Notes: generated by a model not told the origin, from the letters alone. Positions 44,125 to 53,632 are shown, counted from the first letter of the stretch. The stretch: DNA of 64,000 nt from an uncultured Oscillospiraceae bacterium (GCA_910588045.1 CAJUPS010000003.1:60270-124269); one strand, 5' to 3'. A program made the numbers and translations.

Positions 44125-45279
44125 CTATTCGTAAAATGTCAGCCCTGTAACAGCCTGGAACGCCGCTCCACCAATCCGCAGGATCGGATACCCGTTGCCA
44201 TACATAAAAGAGGAATATTTAGCAGGCTCCTCAATGCCATTGTGGGTATAGTACCACCACGTTTCACCCTGCTCCGTTTTGTGGAAGCTGTAGGAAAATT
44301 CATATACAATGCCGTCAACACCAGTGATTGTGAAGTGCTCCAGTTCTCCCACCGGCTCCAGTCCCAGCCGATTCAGCAACTCGAACAAGCCGCCGTAGCT
44401 GACATAGGAAAACTCTAACCCGGAGCCAGCATAGGGTACTGCTCCAATACCAGAAAAGAGCGATACTGGAAGTGCTTTACCGTCCCGGGACAAGTGGGGT
44501 ACAGTGGAACGATCCTCGCCTTCCGTCCAGGCCGGGTTCCAATTCTCCTGGGCATAGGCATCCAGATCCTCCTCTGAAAAATCGGAGCAGAGCAGACGAT
44601 AAAAGGTGTAATAGGACTTGACCATCTCCGCGCACAGCTCTTCCATCTCCGTAGCGTCGCGGCAGAAGGACACGTGGAAGTCGGAGGCTAGAACAGTGGA
44701 GGTGTTGAGGCAGGTTCGATTTGTGACAGGATCGCTGGAGGGAAGGGGCAGGCCATCCAACTCCAGGACGGCATAGTGGGGAGGCCCGGCGTGGGGCTGT
44801 GCCTCATACCAGCTATAAAAGGAGCGGAGCTGTTCCGTTGCCTGGGCAACATCTGTCATAGAAGAAAAATGAAACTCCAAATCTCCGTTGGCAGATACAG
44901 CCCACAGACTGAGGCCATCTCCCATAGTCTGATACTGTTCCATATAGTGTTCTCGGAACACACGATCCCGGTCGTGGTATAGCGAGTAATCTATCATGGG
45001 TGCGGGATGCCCAGTCATACGCCGGCTACCCACATGGAACACTACATCGGGCATATCGGTGAACCAGCACTCCCAGATGCGGTCTGGAGAAGTGTTGCCA
45101 TTATCCAGAAGCGGGCTTGTAAATTTCTTTGCAACGGTTACATCTTCACCAGGGAATTGAGCTTTTACATACGCCAATACTTCCCTGCGGGTGTGGGGCT
45201 GCCAGTGATCTCCGCAGCTGGACAGCAAAAGGCAGGCCGACAATAGGCATATTGAGAGAAGAAGATGTTGCCTTTTCAT
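44125..45279 (-). CDS. Lipoprotein of unknown function
   Basis: This 384-residue protein has a lipobox LLLSSC near residue 22 after a hydrophobic signal, so it should sit on the outer face of the membrane. The mature region is aromatic-rich; it matches no domain I know. GGAGG precedes the ATG. It is the last gene of a four-gene minus-strand operon with immunity-like proteins upstream. Confidence 0.65.
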   Translation of the reverse strand: MKRQHLLLSICLLSACLLLSSCGDHWQPHTRREVLAYVKAQFPGEDVTVAKKFTSPLLDNGNTSPDRIWECWFTDMPDVVFHVGSRRMTGHPAPMIDYSLYHDRDRVFREHYMEQYQTMGDGLSLWAVSANGDLEFHFSSMTDVAQATEQLRSFYSWYEAQPHAGPPHYAVLELDGLPLPSSDPVTNRTCLNTSTVLASDFHVSFCRDATEMEELCAEMVKSYYTFYRLLCSDFSEEDLDAYAQENWNPAWTEGEDRSTVPHLSRDGKALPVSLFSGIGAVPYAGSGLEFSYVSYGGLFELLNRLGLEPVGELEHFTITGVDGIVYEFSYSFHKTEQGETWWYYTHNGIEEPAKYSSFMYGNGYPILRIGGAAFQAVTGLTFYE

Positions 45280-45297
45280 CCAGCGGCCTCCTTTTTG

Positions 45298-45789
45298 TTA
45301 AAGCTTATCTATTCCAACCCCTGTTATAATAAAATCTCCATCTTCCAATTCTGGCTTAAAAAGACGCCAGCACTCTTCCTGGGAGGAAGCGTTGACAAAG
45401 CATTCTAATGTCCATCCGTTGGAAAATGTGATGGTCAAATCGTAATTGCTGCTCAATTTGGCAGAAGTGACAACAATCTGGGTGCTTTCAGAAAATAATA
45501 ATTTTGCCTTTTCGTCGAATAGGTTATTTCCTTGAATGTCCCAATCGAAATCTTCGTTTAAGCCGTGTCCGCTGGCTGGAGTAAACATATCTGCGGACCC
45601 CAGTTCAATGCTGCCACTGCTGTTCCTGATCCGCCATGGGCAATCCAAGTCCAAAGAAAACTCGCCCAATGTGCGTTTCCGGCCCCGCAGCTCTACTTCC
45701 GTTGGCCGCCCAAAATGAATCCAGCACATGGCGGCGGCCCGGCCGATTTTGTAGACATTCTTGCCGATCAGATCTTCTGGTTGGATCAT
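45298..45789 (-). CDS. Uncharacterised immunity-like protein
   Basis: This 163-residue cytosolic protein starts MIQPEDLIGKNVYKIGRA and is strand-rich with several Trp residues (CPWRIRNSSG, ECWRLF). I cannot name a family. It overlaps the upstream CdiI-like gene by four bases (ATGA) and precedes a lipoprotein gene, so the three are co-expressed. Confidence 0.5.
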   Translation of the reverse strand: MIQPEDLIGKNVYKIGRAAAMCWIHFGRPTEVELRGRKRTLGEFSLDLDCPWRIRNSSGSIELGSADMFTPASGHGLNEDFDWDIQGNNLFDEKAKLLFSESTQIVVTSAKLSSNYDLTITFSNGWTLECFVNASSQEECWRLFKPELEDGDFIITGVGIDKL

Positions 45790-46700
45790 TTGACCACCGG
45801 CCCTTCTGAACAGTTTCCCTGTGATGCTTTTACAGTAATGGAACGGATGACCGCCTGATATTCTGCCAGCGCGGCCTCCCGTGTCTCCGGCGGCAGGGCG
45901 TGCTCTACGAGGGACAGAACCTCCAGCATCCCACCCCCGTCCTGATAGATATGGGAAATTATTTCAGCTTTTGCGGTACTGCCCCGCACCGACGCCATCA
46001 GGGGCGGTTTCCTGCGGCGCTGGAAGCGGAACTCGGAAAGCGGCCCATACTGCCTCTGCCAACTCTTTTGAATCGCCGCTTTGCTCAATTCCTCATAACC
46101 GCTGTCAATCAGGAACGAGATGTGATTCCGGGGCGCGTCCTCCATAGTGAAAACCTGATAGGCGTCGGTGTGGCCGTCCCCGCAGTCCAGGAAAGCGTCC
46201 GAGGGCCTGCGGTACGAGACTGCGCTGCCATGGACCGTCTCAAAGGACAGCGTTTCATTGGCGAGACTCTCCAGGCCGGGTGAAAACAGAGATAGCACCG
46301 TCTCTCCCAACTGGGCCGCAGGGGCGTCTGCGGGGATCTCCAGAGGGAGCTGACCCACTGGCTCAATGTAACCGCCGTCCGTGTCCCGAATCAGCTTGAC
46401 GATCTCCAGAATGGGGCCTCTTGCGTTGATCCTGACACACTGGAACTTCCGGCTGAAGGCGGCATAGCCCTTGATGCCGGTGACTTGCCAGAAACGGCCC
46501 GCACCCAGGTCTACCCTGGGGACGGGCGGGGCGGTTCTCGAACGCTCTAGGGCATTCAAAAGAGCCTCGCCCAGTGCGGCTGCGGTGAATCCGCTGTCGA
46601 GAACGGTGACAGGATCGATCACCACCCGCATGGGAGTGTTCCCCATACGAGTCTCCGGACAGACAAGGCAGCCGAAGCTGCTGTTGTAATAGACGTTCAT
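45786..46700 (-). CDS. CdiI/DUF1436-like immunity protein
   Basis: This 304-residue cytosolic protein has an N-terminal part (SSFGCLVCPETR...AGRFWQVTGIKGYAAF) that resembles DUF1436/CdiI-type contact-inhibition immunity proteins, and a second domain from about residue 150. The ATG at 46700 follows GGGAGGGGG. There is no CdiA-like or other toxin next to it. The assignment is by appearance, not search. Confidence 0.45.
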   Translation of the reverse strand: MNVYYNSSFGCLVCPETRMGNTPMRVVIDPVTVLDSGFTAAALGEALLNALERSRTAPPVPRVDLGAGRFWQVTGIKGYAAFSRKFQCVRINARGPILEIVKLIRDTDGGYIEPVGQLPLEIPADAPAAQLGETVLSLFSPGLESLANETLSFETVHGSAVSYRRPSDAFLDCGDGHTDAYQVFTMEDAPRNHISFLIDSGYEELSKAAIQKSWQRQYGPLSEFRFQRRRKPPLMASVRGSTAKAEIISHIYQDGGGMLEVLSLVEHALPPETREAALAEYQAVIRSITVKASQGNCSEGPVVK

Positions 46701-46742
46701 GTGACCCCCTCCCCGATTTAAGGGCAAGCTGTGACGCGGCAC

Positions 46743-47288
46743 CTACCCGCCCACCTTCCCCATCGCCTGGGCGATAAAGGCGATGTGCTCCCGGAGCTTA
46801 TACTTCCGCAGGTGCTCCACCCGCCTGCTTCCGCCCAGGCCCAGCAGCGGCGCATAGCCGAAGCACTCGTCAAACTGGAGCGGCCCCAGCGCCTGGACCG
46901 CCTCCCGATACTGGGCCAGCTCCAGGAACCTGTCATTGAAAACACCATCCTCCAGATCGCCCCAGAAGAATTTCAGCCCGGCGGCGACGCCCTCAAAGGC
47001 GCCGCTCTGGTAGTTGACAAAGCGGAGATAGCGGCCCTTCTCCCAGGTCAGGAGCCCGGCAAAGGCGGTGGCGAACACCGGGATAGCGGAGCTGCTGAGA
47101 GCATAGGTGTCCCGGAGCAGATCCTGATAGTCGTCTGGGTCAATAATCTTCAAGCAGCCGTCCAGCAGGGTGCCGAAGCCATAGTCCCGCCAGACGTTCA
47201 GCAGCTCCGGCGGGAGGGCGGAGGCGTATTTCTCGCACAGCGCCGCAGGAGCTGGACACTCTCTTTTGAAACTCTGAAACAGATCCAT
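46743..47288 (-). CDS. GAD-like/DUF1851 (Tdi1-type) immunity protein
   Basis: This 181-residue protein has the GAD-like domain (PPELLNVWRDYGFGTLLDG...IIDPDDYQDLL) and a DUF1851 C-terminal part (LQFDECFGYAPLLGLGG), the layout of Tdi1-type immunity proteins that bind secreted effectors in the recipient cytosol. AGGAGG is five bases before the ATG at 47288. It heads the four-gene minus-strand operon running to 44125. Confidence 0.7.
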   Translation of the reverse strand: MDLFQSFKRECPAPAALCEKYASALPPELLNVWRDYGFGTLLDGCLKIIDPDDYQDLLRDTYALSSSAIPVFATAFAGLLTWEKGRYLRFVNYQSGAFEGVAAGLKFFWGDLEDGVFNDRFLELAQYREAVQALGPLQFDECFGYAPLLGLGGSRRVEHLRKYKLREHIAFIAQAMGKVGG

Positions 47289-47397
47289 CACAGCCTCCTA
47301 CTGCATTCTTCCGCCAATTCGCGGAAGTTCTTTCTGTTGATAATAAAATCCCACAAGATGGGGAACTACATTTAGCGGGCAAGGGAGATGTTGGACA

Positions 47398-47712
47398 ATG
47401 GGATTCTGGGTCGGGAAATGGCTGCATGATCCGCCGAGCAAGGAGTATGACAGCACTGGAAAAAGAGCTATTATTAAGCACTTGTGCTTTGGTCCTGCCG
47501 AAACTCAGACATGGTACGAGTCAGCGGACGGCCAGTATTATTTTGAGTTGCATATCATCGAGGGCTTACAGGCGGGGGATGTATTCCTTGACCAAATCAG
47601 CAGGGTAAAGATGCTTGAAGCCATCACCACAGAAATTGAGCTATGTAAGCAGTTTAATGAAACCCAATTAGCCGCTTTGTTCCGGGCAGAAAAGGATAGA
47701 ATGGAAAAGTAA
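47398..47712 (+). CDS. Uncharacterised small cytosolic protein
   Basis: This 104-residue protein is soluble, with an N-terminal strand block and a helical C-terminus (ITTEIELCKQFNETQLAALF). No family is recognised. It sits alone on the plus strand between two minus-strand immunity operons. Confidence 0.45.
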   Translation: MGFWVGKWLHDPPSKEYDSTGKRAIIKHLCFGPAETQTWYESADGQYYFELHIIEGLQAGDVFLDQISRVKMLEAITTEIELCKQFNETQLAALFRAEKDRMEK

Positions 47713-47727
47713 TATTTTTAGACACGC

Positions 47728-48060
47728 CTAATCGCCAATACAGATCAATCCTGAGCCCTCTATCATGGCTCTTTCTGCAATTTCTATCAAATCACAAACC
47801 ATACCACACCATTCTCCGGAATTTGGATGGTTTTCAAAAATAGCACTGTTCAAGAGATAGTGGCAGGTATTTACGATCTGAGGCAAATCGGTCCGGGGGA
47901 TTTCCGTGTCAGCATAAGGATTGAGACCGCATATTTCATCTGCACGAAAAGACAATTCTTTGCTCTTTTTGCAAATGAAATCTAACAATTCATCGTTGAA
48001 CTCAACATTATTGTCACGCACATCAAGGTCGCTTATTAAGCCACCTATATAAAAATTCAT
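47728..48060 (-). CDS. Immunity-like small protein
   Basis: This 110-residue acidic helical protein is coupled to the upstream HEAT-like gene by an ATGA overlap. No catalytic motif or membrane segment is visible. Its size, charge and company fit an immunity protein, but no family name is certain. Confidence 0.5.
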   Translation of the reverse strand: MNFYIGGLISDLDVRDNNVEFNDELLDFICKKSKELSFRADEICGLNPYADTEIPRTDLPQIVNTCHYLLNSAIFENHPNSGEWCGMVCDLIEIAERAMIEGSGLICIGD

Positions 48061-48506
48061 AGTTGAACTTCCCCTATTTCTTTTCCCATTATGTAGTCAA
48101 GCTCCCTAAGAGCCTCTTCCGCCTCTCCTTTTAGCCCGTCTACTGACAGGAATGACTCAATATGCCGTCTATATTTCTGATTGCCTGAAAATCCCCAAAA
48201 GGTAAGCATATAGCTGGAACACTCGGCGTTCAGCCGGGTTAAGCAAGGCAGGATCACATCTAAATCGAACCCGGCAAATACCTGGTGAGCGGTCATTATT
48301 TGTAGGCACACATTGAGAATATTTTCAACAATCGTGTCATCCTGGTAATGTTCAATGCGGCCCAGCAAAAAGTTGACGATTTCTATTACTTCGCTGTCCT
48401 TTAACTCACAGCCCGCCAGCATATCTCCGGCTGCGCTAATTTCTGCATCCAGTTTTTCCAAGTCCGGTTCATCAAACGTTGTTTTCAGTTTTTCCAAGGA
48501 AGTCAT
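48057..48506 (-). CDS. HEAT-like helical immunity-type protein
   Basis: This 149-residue protein is a run of short helices (VIEIVNFLLGRIEHYQ, VENILNVCLQIMTAH, ILPCLTRLNAE) like HEAT repeats, a fold used by several immunity proteins. GGAGG supports the ATG at 48506; an upstream in-frame start is less likely. It shares an operon with the next small gene. Confidence 0.5.
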   Translation of the reverse strand: MTSLEKLKTTFDEPDLEKLDAEISAAGDMLAGCELKDSEVIEIVNFLLGRIEHYQDDTIVENILNVCLQIMTAHQVFAGFDLDVILPCLTRLNAECSSYMLTFWGFSGNQKYRRHIESFLSVDGLKGEAEEALRELDYIMGKEIGEVQL

Positions 48507-48561
48507 GAGCAGTTTCCTCCGCAAAATTCGCAGTATTTTATATTCTGTTCTGGAGGTTCCT

Positions 48562-48753
48562 ATGAGGTTTTCCGAATACGATACAGTTAAAATCATAAAG
48601 GATTCTGCCAATGGTGCAAAGCGAGGGGATATAGGTACTATCCTGATGGTGTTCAGTGAGCCGTCCGAGGCTTACGAAGTCGAAATAGTAAACGAGGACG
48701 GGACTTCAAGAGCGCAATACACTATGCAGCCAAATGAGCTGGAGCACATTTAG
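48562..48753 (+). CDS. DUF4926-like small protein
   Basis: This 63-residue protein resembles DUF4926 (VKIIKDSANGAKRGDIGTIL, then AYEVEIVNEDG), a small barrel fold found in immunity and toxin-antitoxin neighbourhoods. GGAGG precedes the ATG at 48562. It is divergent from the HEAT-like gene, which starts 56 bases away. Confidence 0.7.
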   Translation: MRFSEYDTVKIIKDSANGAKRGDIGTILMVFSEPSEAYEVEIVNEDGTSRAQYTMQPNELEHI

Positions 48754-48774
48754 ACCGCAAATCATAGCAGACAA

Positions 48775-49902
48775 CTATTTCATGCGGAGATAAACCCCGT
48801 CGTCCTCAACTTTCTCCACAGACATCCCCATGATCGAAGCGAAGTCATCCACGCTGATCCAGAAGAAATAGGCTGCTCCGGTGTGCGTGCTGGACAATTC
48901 AAGGTAGTTTTCGATTTGCAGCTTACGGCCATTCTTATAGAATGTCAAGCTGTCTCTTTGCCGTTCTATGAGATAGTGGTCATTGCCAATTTGGTAGGTA
49001 GTTGTTTGCTCCTTCATCGAAATAGAGTAGCCGGAGTCCGGATAGTAGGTTTTGATGATCTCCCGCTGCAAATGATCCTCGACTCCGCCATTGTACTCAA
49101 TATCAATGCCAAACCCAACGGGTGCGTAGTATCGTTTATCTTCAAGATTGTAGAGGAAACGGATCTCGTACCTGTCTGATTGATATGGCTCCCCATTGAT
49201 ATATAGGGCGCGGATGTACTTTTGGGGGATGGAGGCCAGCATTTCTTCTGACAGCTCCACATCATCCTTGACCAGCCCCATATCCACTGCATTCTTGAAA
49301 TTAAGGTGCAGGAGCTGCTGGTAATAGGAATAGTCCCAGTCTCCCTGCTTCTCTATTATAATCAGCTCTCTTTCTCCGTACAATGTCCATAATTTAATTT
49401 CAAAAGGAAACCAATCCAGCGTTTCCTTGGGGATGTAATCTTCCACAAGACAATATACCTCTTCTAACGCATCCGCACTTGCATCAAGGCCGGCCATATC
49501 AGAAATGCGATTTGTCAGGTTAATGGCGGAGCCAGACAGCCTATCGTCTATCTCGATATGATACTTTTGCAAAATTCCCCCAATTTCCTGGGCGAAGTAT
49601 TCAAAGAGCTTTCCAGCGTAGTCATTCTTGGTAAAGGCAAATGTCCCACTAAACATTGTACTGGATGCCTGATAATTTTCAAATGTAAATATGATGCCTT
49701 TATTGTCTACTGTAAATCGCTTGAATTTGTGCCCCTTGGATCGTGTGCCGGTTTCCACATTGAGAATCACCGCATCAGGAAGGATTTCTCTAATGCCTGC
49801 TTCTATCGCATGATTACTCTTGAGCCGCCCACAGCTGGTCAGGCTTAATAGCATAAACAGCAGGCCAATCGCTTGTTTTGCTTTTCCCTTCTTCTTACTC
49901 AT
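48775..49902 (-). CDS. Lipoprotein of unknown function
   Basis: This 375-residue protein has a basic start, a hydrophobic stretch and a lipobox LTSC near residue 24. The mature part is acidic and aromatic and matches no domain that I know. It is the third lipoprotein of the island and the last gene of a minus-strand run with two immunity-like genes. Confidence 0.6.
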   Translation of the reverse strand: MSKKKGKAKQAIGLLFMLLSLTSCGRLKSNHAIEAGIREILPDAVILNVETGTRSKGHKFKRFTVDNKGIIFTFENYQASSTMFSGTFAFTKNDYAGKLFEYFAQEIGGILQKYHIEIDDRLSGSAINLTNRISDMAGLDASADALEEVYCLVEDYIPKETLDWFPFEIKLWTLYGERELIIIEKQGDWDYSYYQQLLHLNFKNAVDMGLVKDDVELSEEMLASIPQKYIRALYINGEPYQSDRYEIRFLYNLEDKRYYAPVGFGIDIEYNGGVEDHLQREIIKTYYPDSGYSISMKEQTTTYQIGNDHYLIERQRDSLTFYKNGRKLQIENYLELSSTHTGAAYFFWISVDDFASIMGMSVEKVEDDGVYLRMK

Positions 49903-49942
49903 GTCCCTATGCTCCTCCTGTATAAGCTGCTGTCATAGATAC

Positions 49943-50257
49943 CTAATCCACTTGAAAAGAGAGTGAATAATCCGGGCTCAGTTCCGAGCAGAGTGCTTTG
50001 TACGCGGCTCTGATTTCATCATACCACAGTTTCTTTTCTTCGTCACTCCATACAAGCCCGCTTGCCGGATCAGCCCAGTCCAGCGCAGCATCGTATCGGG
50101 CTATCAAATCCTGAAGGATGTGAACAAGCTCATTAGAAATTGGCAGAGCGTCCGCTTTAACAGGATAGCCATACTTTTCTCTTGCAGTCATGTTTACGCT
50201 CCAGATACATACTCCGCTCGCAAAGTCAAACATATACTTCATTTCGTATTTTGCCAC
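49943..50257 (-). CDS. Immunity-like small protein
   Basis: This 104-residue acidic protein has a strand-rich N-terminus and a helical C-terminus. GGAGG is eight bases before a GTG at 50257, which I prefer to the ATG at 50272 that overlaps that site. It lies between an SMI1/KNR4-like gene and a lipoprotein gene on the same strand. The family is not recognised. Confidence 0.5.
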   Translation of the reverse strand: MAKYEMKYMFDFASGVCIWSVNMTAREKYGYPVKADALPISNELVHILQDLIARYDAALDWADPASGLVWSDEEKKLWYDEIRAAYKALCSELSPDYSLSFQVD

Positions 50258-50309
50258 CGATGTGTCCTCCATAGGGCAAATGAATGATACTGGCGTTCAC
50301 ATGACCATC

Positions 50310-50765
50310 TTAATTCAGGCAATCGTCCAGGAGCTTTTCCAGCATCTCCCCGCAGGAGTCAAAGGCCGCCACCTCCTGGCCGGATGGGTTATCCAGTTCC
50401 ATATACCGCCCTGTTGCGAGCTCATAGACATACCAGCTGATATTGCTCTCCCCCAAAAAGAGGTAAGCCCTCTGGCTCTCGACCTCGTACCAAACTTCGT
50501 TCTGTTCGATCAGACCATACACCGAATATTCCGGGGCCGTCGGGAAGGAGCCTCGATCTACTCCGTACAGGATGAACCCATTCCACTCAAAGCCATTGAC
50601 ATGGCGGAGTACATCTATAAATTCCCGGGGTGGCTGAACTCCCAGGGTGTTTTGTACCTGGGCTGCCCAGCTGCTGATGATTTCCTCTGGGGTGCCAGAA
50701 TTAACGCAGGTAAAAGAATATTCCTTGCTCAGTTCTTGAACCTTTTTTAGCTTATCTGTCCACAT
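50310..50765 (-). CDS. SMI1/KNR4 (YrhA-like) immunity protein
   Basis: This 151-residue protein has the SMI1/KNR4 fold pattern (GVQPPREFIDVLRHVNGFEWNGFILYG, then YLFLGESNISWYVYE). The closest style is YrhA of Bacillus subtilis, which neutralises an LXG toxin. Proteins of this superfamily bind and block polymorphic toxins in the cytosol. No LXG or other toxin gene is nearby. Confidence 0.75.
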   Translation of the reverse strand: MWTDKLKKVQELSKEYSFTCVNSGTPEEIISSWAAQVQNTLGVQPPREFIDVLRHVNGFEWNGFILYGVDRGSFPTAPEYSVYGLIEQNEVWYEVESQRAYLFLGESNISWYVYELATGRYMELDNPSGQEVAAFDSCGEMLEKLLDDCLN

Positions 50766-50900
50766 ATTGCTTCCCCCAAGTGGCTAATATTGGCTTCATT
50801 TTAGCATATAAGCAAGGTCATATCAAGACTTCGTACTTTCAACTATTGCTGCATATATCCCGAAGCAGACAAGATTGTTGTAGATTGGAGGCATACAGCT

Positions 50901-51413
50901 ATGGCTAATATTATTTCGCTTGATTCAATCAACGAACGTATTTCTATGAGCAATGGCTTGACAAGTGTTTTCATTGACGTGTTAGGTCTGAGCGGTACAC
51001 ATTTAGCGAAGACCGATGCCGAAAAGCGCATGATTGTTTGGCTTTTAGAAAAGGATCAGAGTGCAGTCGGCGGAGGCGCTGTGGGCTTTGACATCTCCGA
51101 AATGCCATGGGACGATACAGCTTTTGACGATATAAAACGCTTTTTGCTGGATGTCATCGAGGGAGCCAGACAGAGGGATAGATGGAATTTCTTAGACTAT
51201 CAGCCTGACGAAGCCCTGTTGTTTCCCTGCTTAGATAAGTTTTATAAGCTAATAGCCGCCATGGATACAAGTATGCTCAATCAAGAAGCTATTCAGAATT
51301 GGCTGCGCGATACTATGGAAGTACCAAATGACCCTAATATATGTGGGTATCCTTGTTGTCAAAAGCACCCGGTATTTCTGAGCGTATTTGGTTGTCATCT
51401 ATGCAACAATTAG
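50901..51413 (+). CDS. Immunity-like protein
   Basis: This 170-residue cytosolic protein is acidic and helical in its middle (DTAFDDIKRFLLDVIEGAR), with a Cys-rich tail (CGYPCCQKH). The family is not recognised. It is a single plus-strand gene with its own terminator, opposite the neighbouring immunity operon. Confidence 0.5.
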   Translation: MANIISLDSINERISMSNGLTSVFIDVLGLSGTHLAKTDAEKRMIVWLLEKDQSAVGGGAVGFDISEMPWDDTAFDDIKRFLLDVIEGARQRDRWNFLDYQPDEALLFPCLDKFYKLIAAMDTSMLNQEAIQNWLRDTMEVPNDPNICGYPCCQKHPVFLSVFGCHLCNN

Positions 51414-51462
51414 ATATATCTTGTTATGCCAATATACTTGGCATCCGATATACGCCAAAGCA

Positions 51463-51503
51463 GGCGGTCTGGAACACACGCTCCAGGCCGCCCGCCTTTT
51501 TTC
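51463..51503 (+). terminator. Intrinsic terminator
   Basis: An 11-bp stem with one G-T pair, GGCGGTCTGGA (51463-51473) with TCCAGGCCGCC (51482-51492), is followed by CGCC and a run of Ts at about 51497-51502. It ends the upstream plus-strand gene. Confidence 0.75.
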
Positions 51504-51601
51504 TGTCCTCTGGCAGCGGCTCCCGCTGCTTTGAGCACCGAAAGAAAAGCCTCACGGTGAGACCGCCGCTCCCTAACCGGGAACCCGCCTCACCGCAAGA
51601 C

Positions 51602-51928
51602 CTACTCTTTTGTGATCCACCCAACAAACAGCGATACCTTTTCCAGATCCTCGTCACTCAGCTCCCGCAGCTTCTCTGTCAGCACCGCCCGCAGCGTATT
51701 TGTCCCTTGCAGGCCGGAGAAGAACTCCGCAGGGCTGACCTCAAAATAAGCCATGATGTTGAACAGCTCTTTCATGGAGGGCATCGTGGCCCCGCTGGTG
51801 ATGGAGCGGATATAGGAACCGCTTTTCCCCAGCTCCAGGCTCAGTCGGTGCTCCGACACCCCTTTTTGACTTCGTAACGCTGTGATCCGCTCACGCAGAT
51901 ACCGCTCGTACTGCTGAACCTCGTCCAT
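51602..51928 (-). CDS. XRE-family helix-turn-helix regulator
   Basis: This 108-residue protein has the XRE/Cro helix-turn-helix (RITALRSQKGVSEHRLSLELGKSGSYIRSITSG) followed by a helical dimerisation part. It is divergent from the SLOG gene and probably controls the shared intergenic region. A long imperfect hairpin (51557-51598) just after its stop is a likely terminator. Confidence 0.85.
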   Translation of the reverse strand: MDEVQQYERYLRERITALRSQKGVSEHRLSLELGKSGSYIRSITSGATMPSMKELFNIMAYFEVSPAEFFSGLQGTNTLRAVLTEKLRELSDEDLEKVSLFVGWITKE

Positions 51929-52008
51929 ACCGCGCCTCCTCTCTGACTGTTCATTATTGTACCTTGAATTGTCGGAGAGTATCAGCGGTCAAATTATCAA
52001 TTTCTCCT

Positions 52009-52036
52009 TTGATTCTCCTTGCGTTGGTAGTATAAT
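52009..52036 (+). promoter_or_regulatory. Promoter for the SLOG gene
   Basis: TTGATT (52009-52014) and TATAAT (52031-52036) are 16 bp apart, 55 bases before the ATG at 52091. The XRE gene diverges from this region. Confidence 0.55.
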
Positions 52037-52090
52037 TATTAAAACCAAAAGAAAATTGATTTTTGTACTATTCAAACTGGGGGATTTGCT

Positions 52091-52561
52091 ATGAGAAGTC
52101 ATACCTGCTGCTTTACCGGACACCGGCAGCTTCCACCGGGGAAACAGGCGGAGATCGCCAAACATATGGAGCGCGTTATCACTGGCCTGTATCAAAGGGG
52201 CATCCTATACTACGGGGCCGGGGGCGCATTGGGGTTCGATTGCCTCGCAGCCCAGACGGTGCTCCGCCTGCGGGAGAGCTGTCCCGGCATGAAGCTGATC
52301 CTTGTCTTGCCTTGCCTGACGCAGACAAAGGGCTGGCCCGCCGCCGATGTGGCGGAGTATGAGCGGATCAAGGGACTGGCAGATAAAGTGGTCTACACCG
52401 GGCAGGCGTATACCAGGGGTTGTATGCACAAACGAAACCGCCATCTGGTGGACAACAGCAGCGTGTGTGTCTGCTACCTCGACAGTGAGAGCGGAGGGAC
52501 GGCCTATACGGTGGACTACGCCAGGAAGAAGGAGCTGGAGATCATCAACCTTGCCATCTGA
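52091..52561 (+). CDS. SLOG-domain protein (DUF1273/YspA-like)
   Basis: This 156-residue Rossmann-like protein starts CCFTGHRQLPPG, the hallmark of the SLOG/DUF1273 group, with a Gly-rich loop YGAGGALGFD and a later ESGGTAYTVDYA segment. SLOG proteins are thought to bind nucleotide-derived ligands in stress or conflict systems. It pairs with a divergent XRE regulator and sits inside the immunity island. Confidence 0.85.
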   Translation: MRSHTCCFTGHRQLPPGKQAEIAKHMERVITGLYQRGILYYGAGGALGFDCLAAQTVLRLRESCPGMKLILVLPCLTQTKGWPAADVAEYERIKGLADKVVYTGQAYTRGCMHKRNRHLVDNSSVCVCYLDSESGGTAYTVDYARKKELEIINLAI

Positions 52562-52704
52562 CAGGAAAAGACGTACCCTCCATCAAGAGACATTTAGGAA
52601 AGTTTGTCGGATTGAAAGCCAGTTCCGCTATTCCGGTTACTTGAAAAAATAAAGAACCTTGGCTATAATAGAATCAGTTCTCTTAATAAGGAGGAACCCT
52701 TATA

Positions 52705-53628
52705 ATGTTCTGGAAACACGATGAACCCAAGTTTGAAGTACGCCCACTCTACTCCATCCGTGAGGAACTGGAACTGATCAGGGAGTTTTGCTGGCAGCCC
52801 AAACTGGAGGCAGGCAAAATCTACACAGAGGAAGAAATAGACGCAGTAGAAAAACGGCTGAACTTTAAGATACCGCAACCTCTCCGGGAACTTTATCTGG
52901 TGCTGGGCGACTATCTATGCGATAAGAAAGATACCTGGTTCTGCCGCCCGGAGGAACTCCATTGGAACGGTAAGTATCTGTTGGTGACAGCTATGGAGAG
53001 AACCAATAGTGGATGGGGGATTTACCAAAAAGACCCTTATCTTTCCGTTTATCACTGGCAGCGGAGTGAGGTCAATATCTACGGCGAGGAGCAAGCGAAA
53101 AAGCCGAAATCAGAGGTGATCAGTAAAAGCGCACGTAATCAGTATTTCTCGAAATCCTGCTTTTATTGGGACATTTTTATTATCCATCATGTGCTGGATA
53201 AGGTACGACAGGACTGGTGGAATCTGCATCAAACCCAAATGACAGAGGAACTGTCTCCTTTTTATATCGGCTGCTCCCTGCCAAAGAAATTAGACGAATT
53301 GCGGAAAGTCCGTCAAAGAATGGAGGAGTGGCTACTTCCCATCTCGTCAAAGGCAGAGCTTTTAAGGGTAGAGAAGTCCGGAAAGAATACAGGGCCGGAG
53401 GATTATGTGGTTTATGCTTATACGAATCCGGAGAAGACCCTGCTGGTTCTATCCTTTAGCGCCCAGGAAAAATATGGGATGATTACCAGGGAGCCGGTTC
53501 CCTATTCCTTTGCCGAACAGGCGGAGGAAAAAACCGGGATGCTGTTCTGGTCATGGAACGGGCAGGGCAGGAAAAGGATGGAGGAAAAAGAAAAGGAAAT
53601 GCGGGCGGCGGGCCTGTTTCAAAGGTGA
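52705..53628 (+). CDS. SMI1/KNR4-like immunity protein
   Basis: This 307-residue protein has the SMI1/KNR4 signature early (YTEEEIDAVEKRLNFKIP, then LRELYLVLGDY and an HWNGKYL strand). The C-terminal half, from about 200, is unassigned. It is followed four bases later by a paralogue, so the two form one transcript. GGAGG precedes the ATG. Confidence 0.75.
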   Translation: MFWKHDEPKFEVRPLYSIREELELIREFCWQPKLEAGKIYTEEEIDAVEKRLNFKIPQPLRELYLVLGDYLCDKKDTWFCRPEELHWNGKYLLVTAMERTNSGWGIYQKDPYLSVYHWQRSEVNIYGEEQAKKPKSEVISKSARNQYFSKSCFYWDIFIIHHVLDKVRQDWWNLHQTQMTEELSPFYIGCSLPKKLDELRKVRQRMEEWLLPISSKAELLRVEKSGKNTGPEDYVVYAYTNPEKTLLVLSFSAQEKYGMITREPVPYSFAEQAEEKTGMLFWSWNGQGRKRMEEKEKEMRAAGLFQR

Positions 53629-53632
53629 AACT

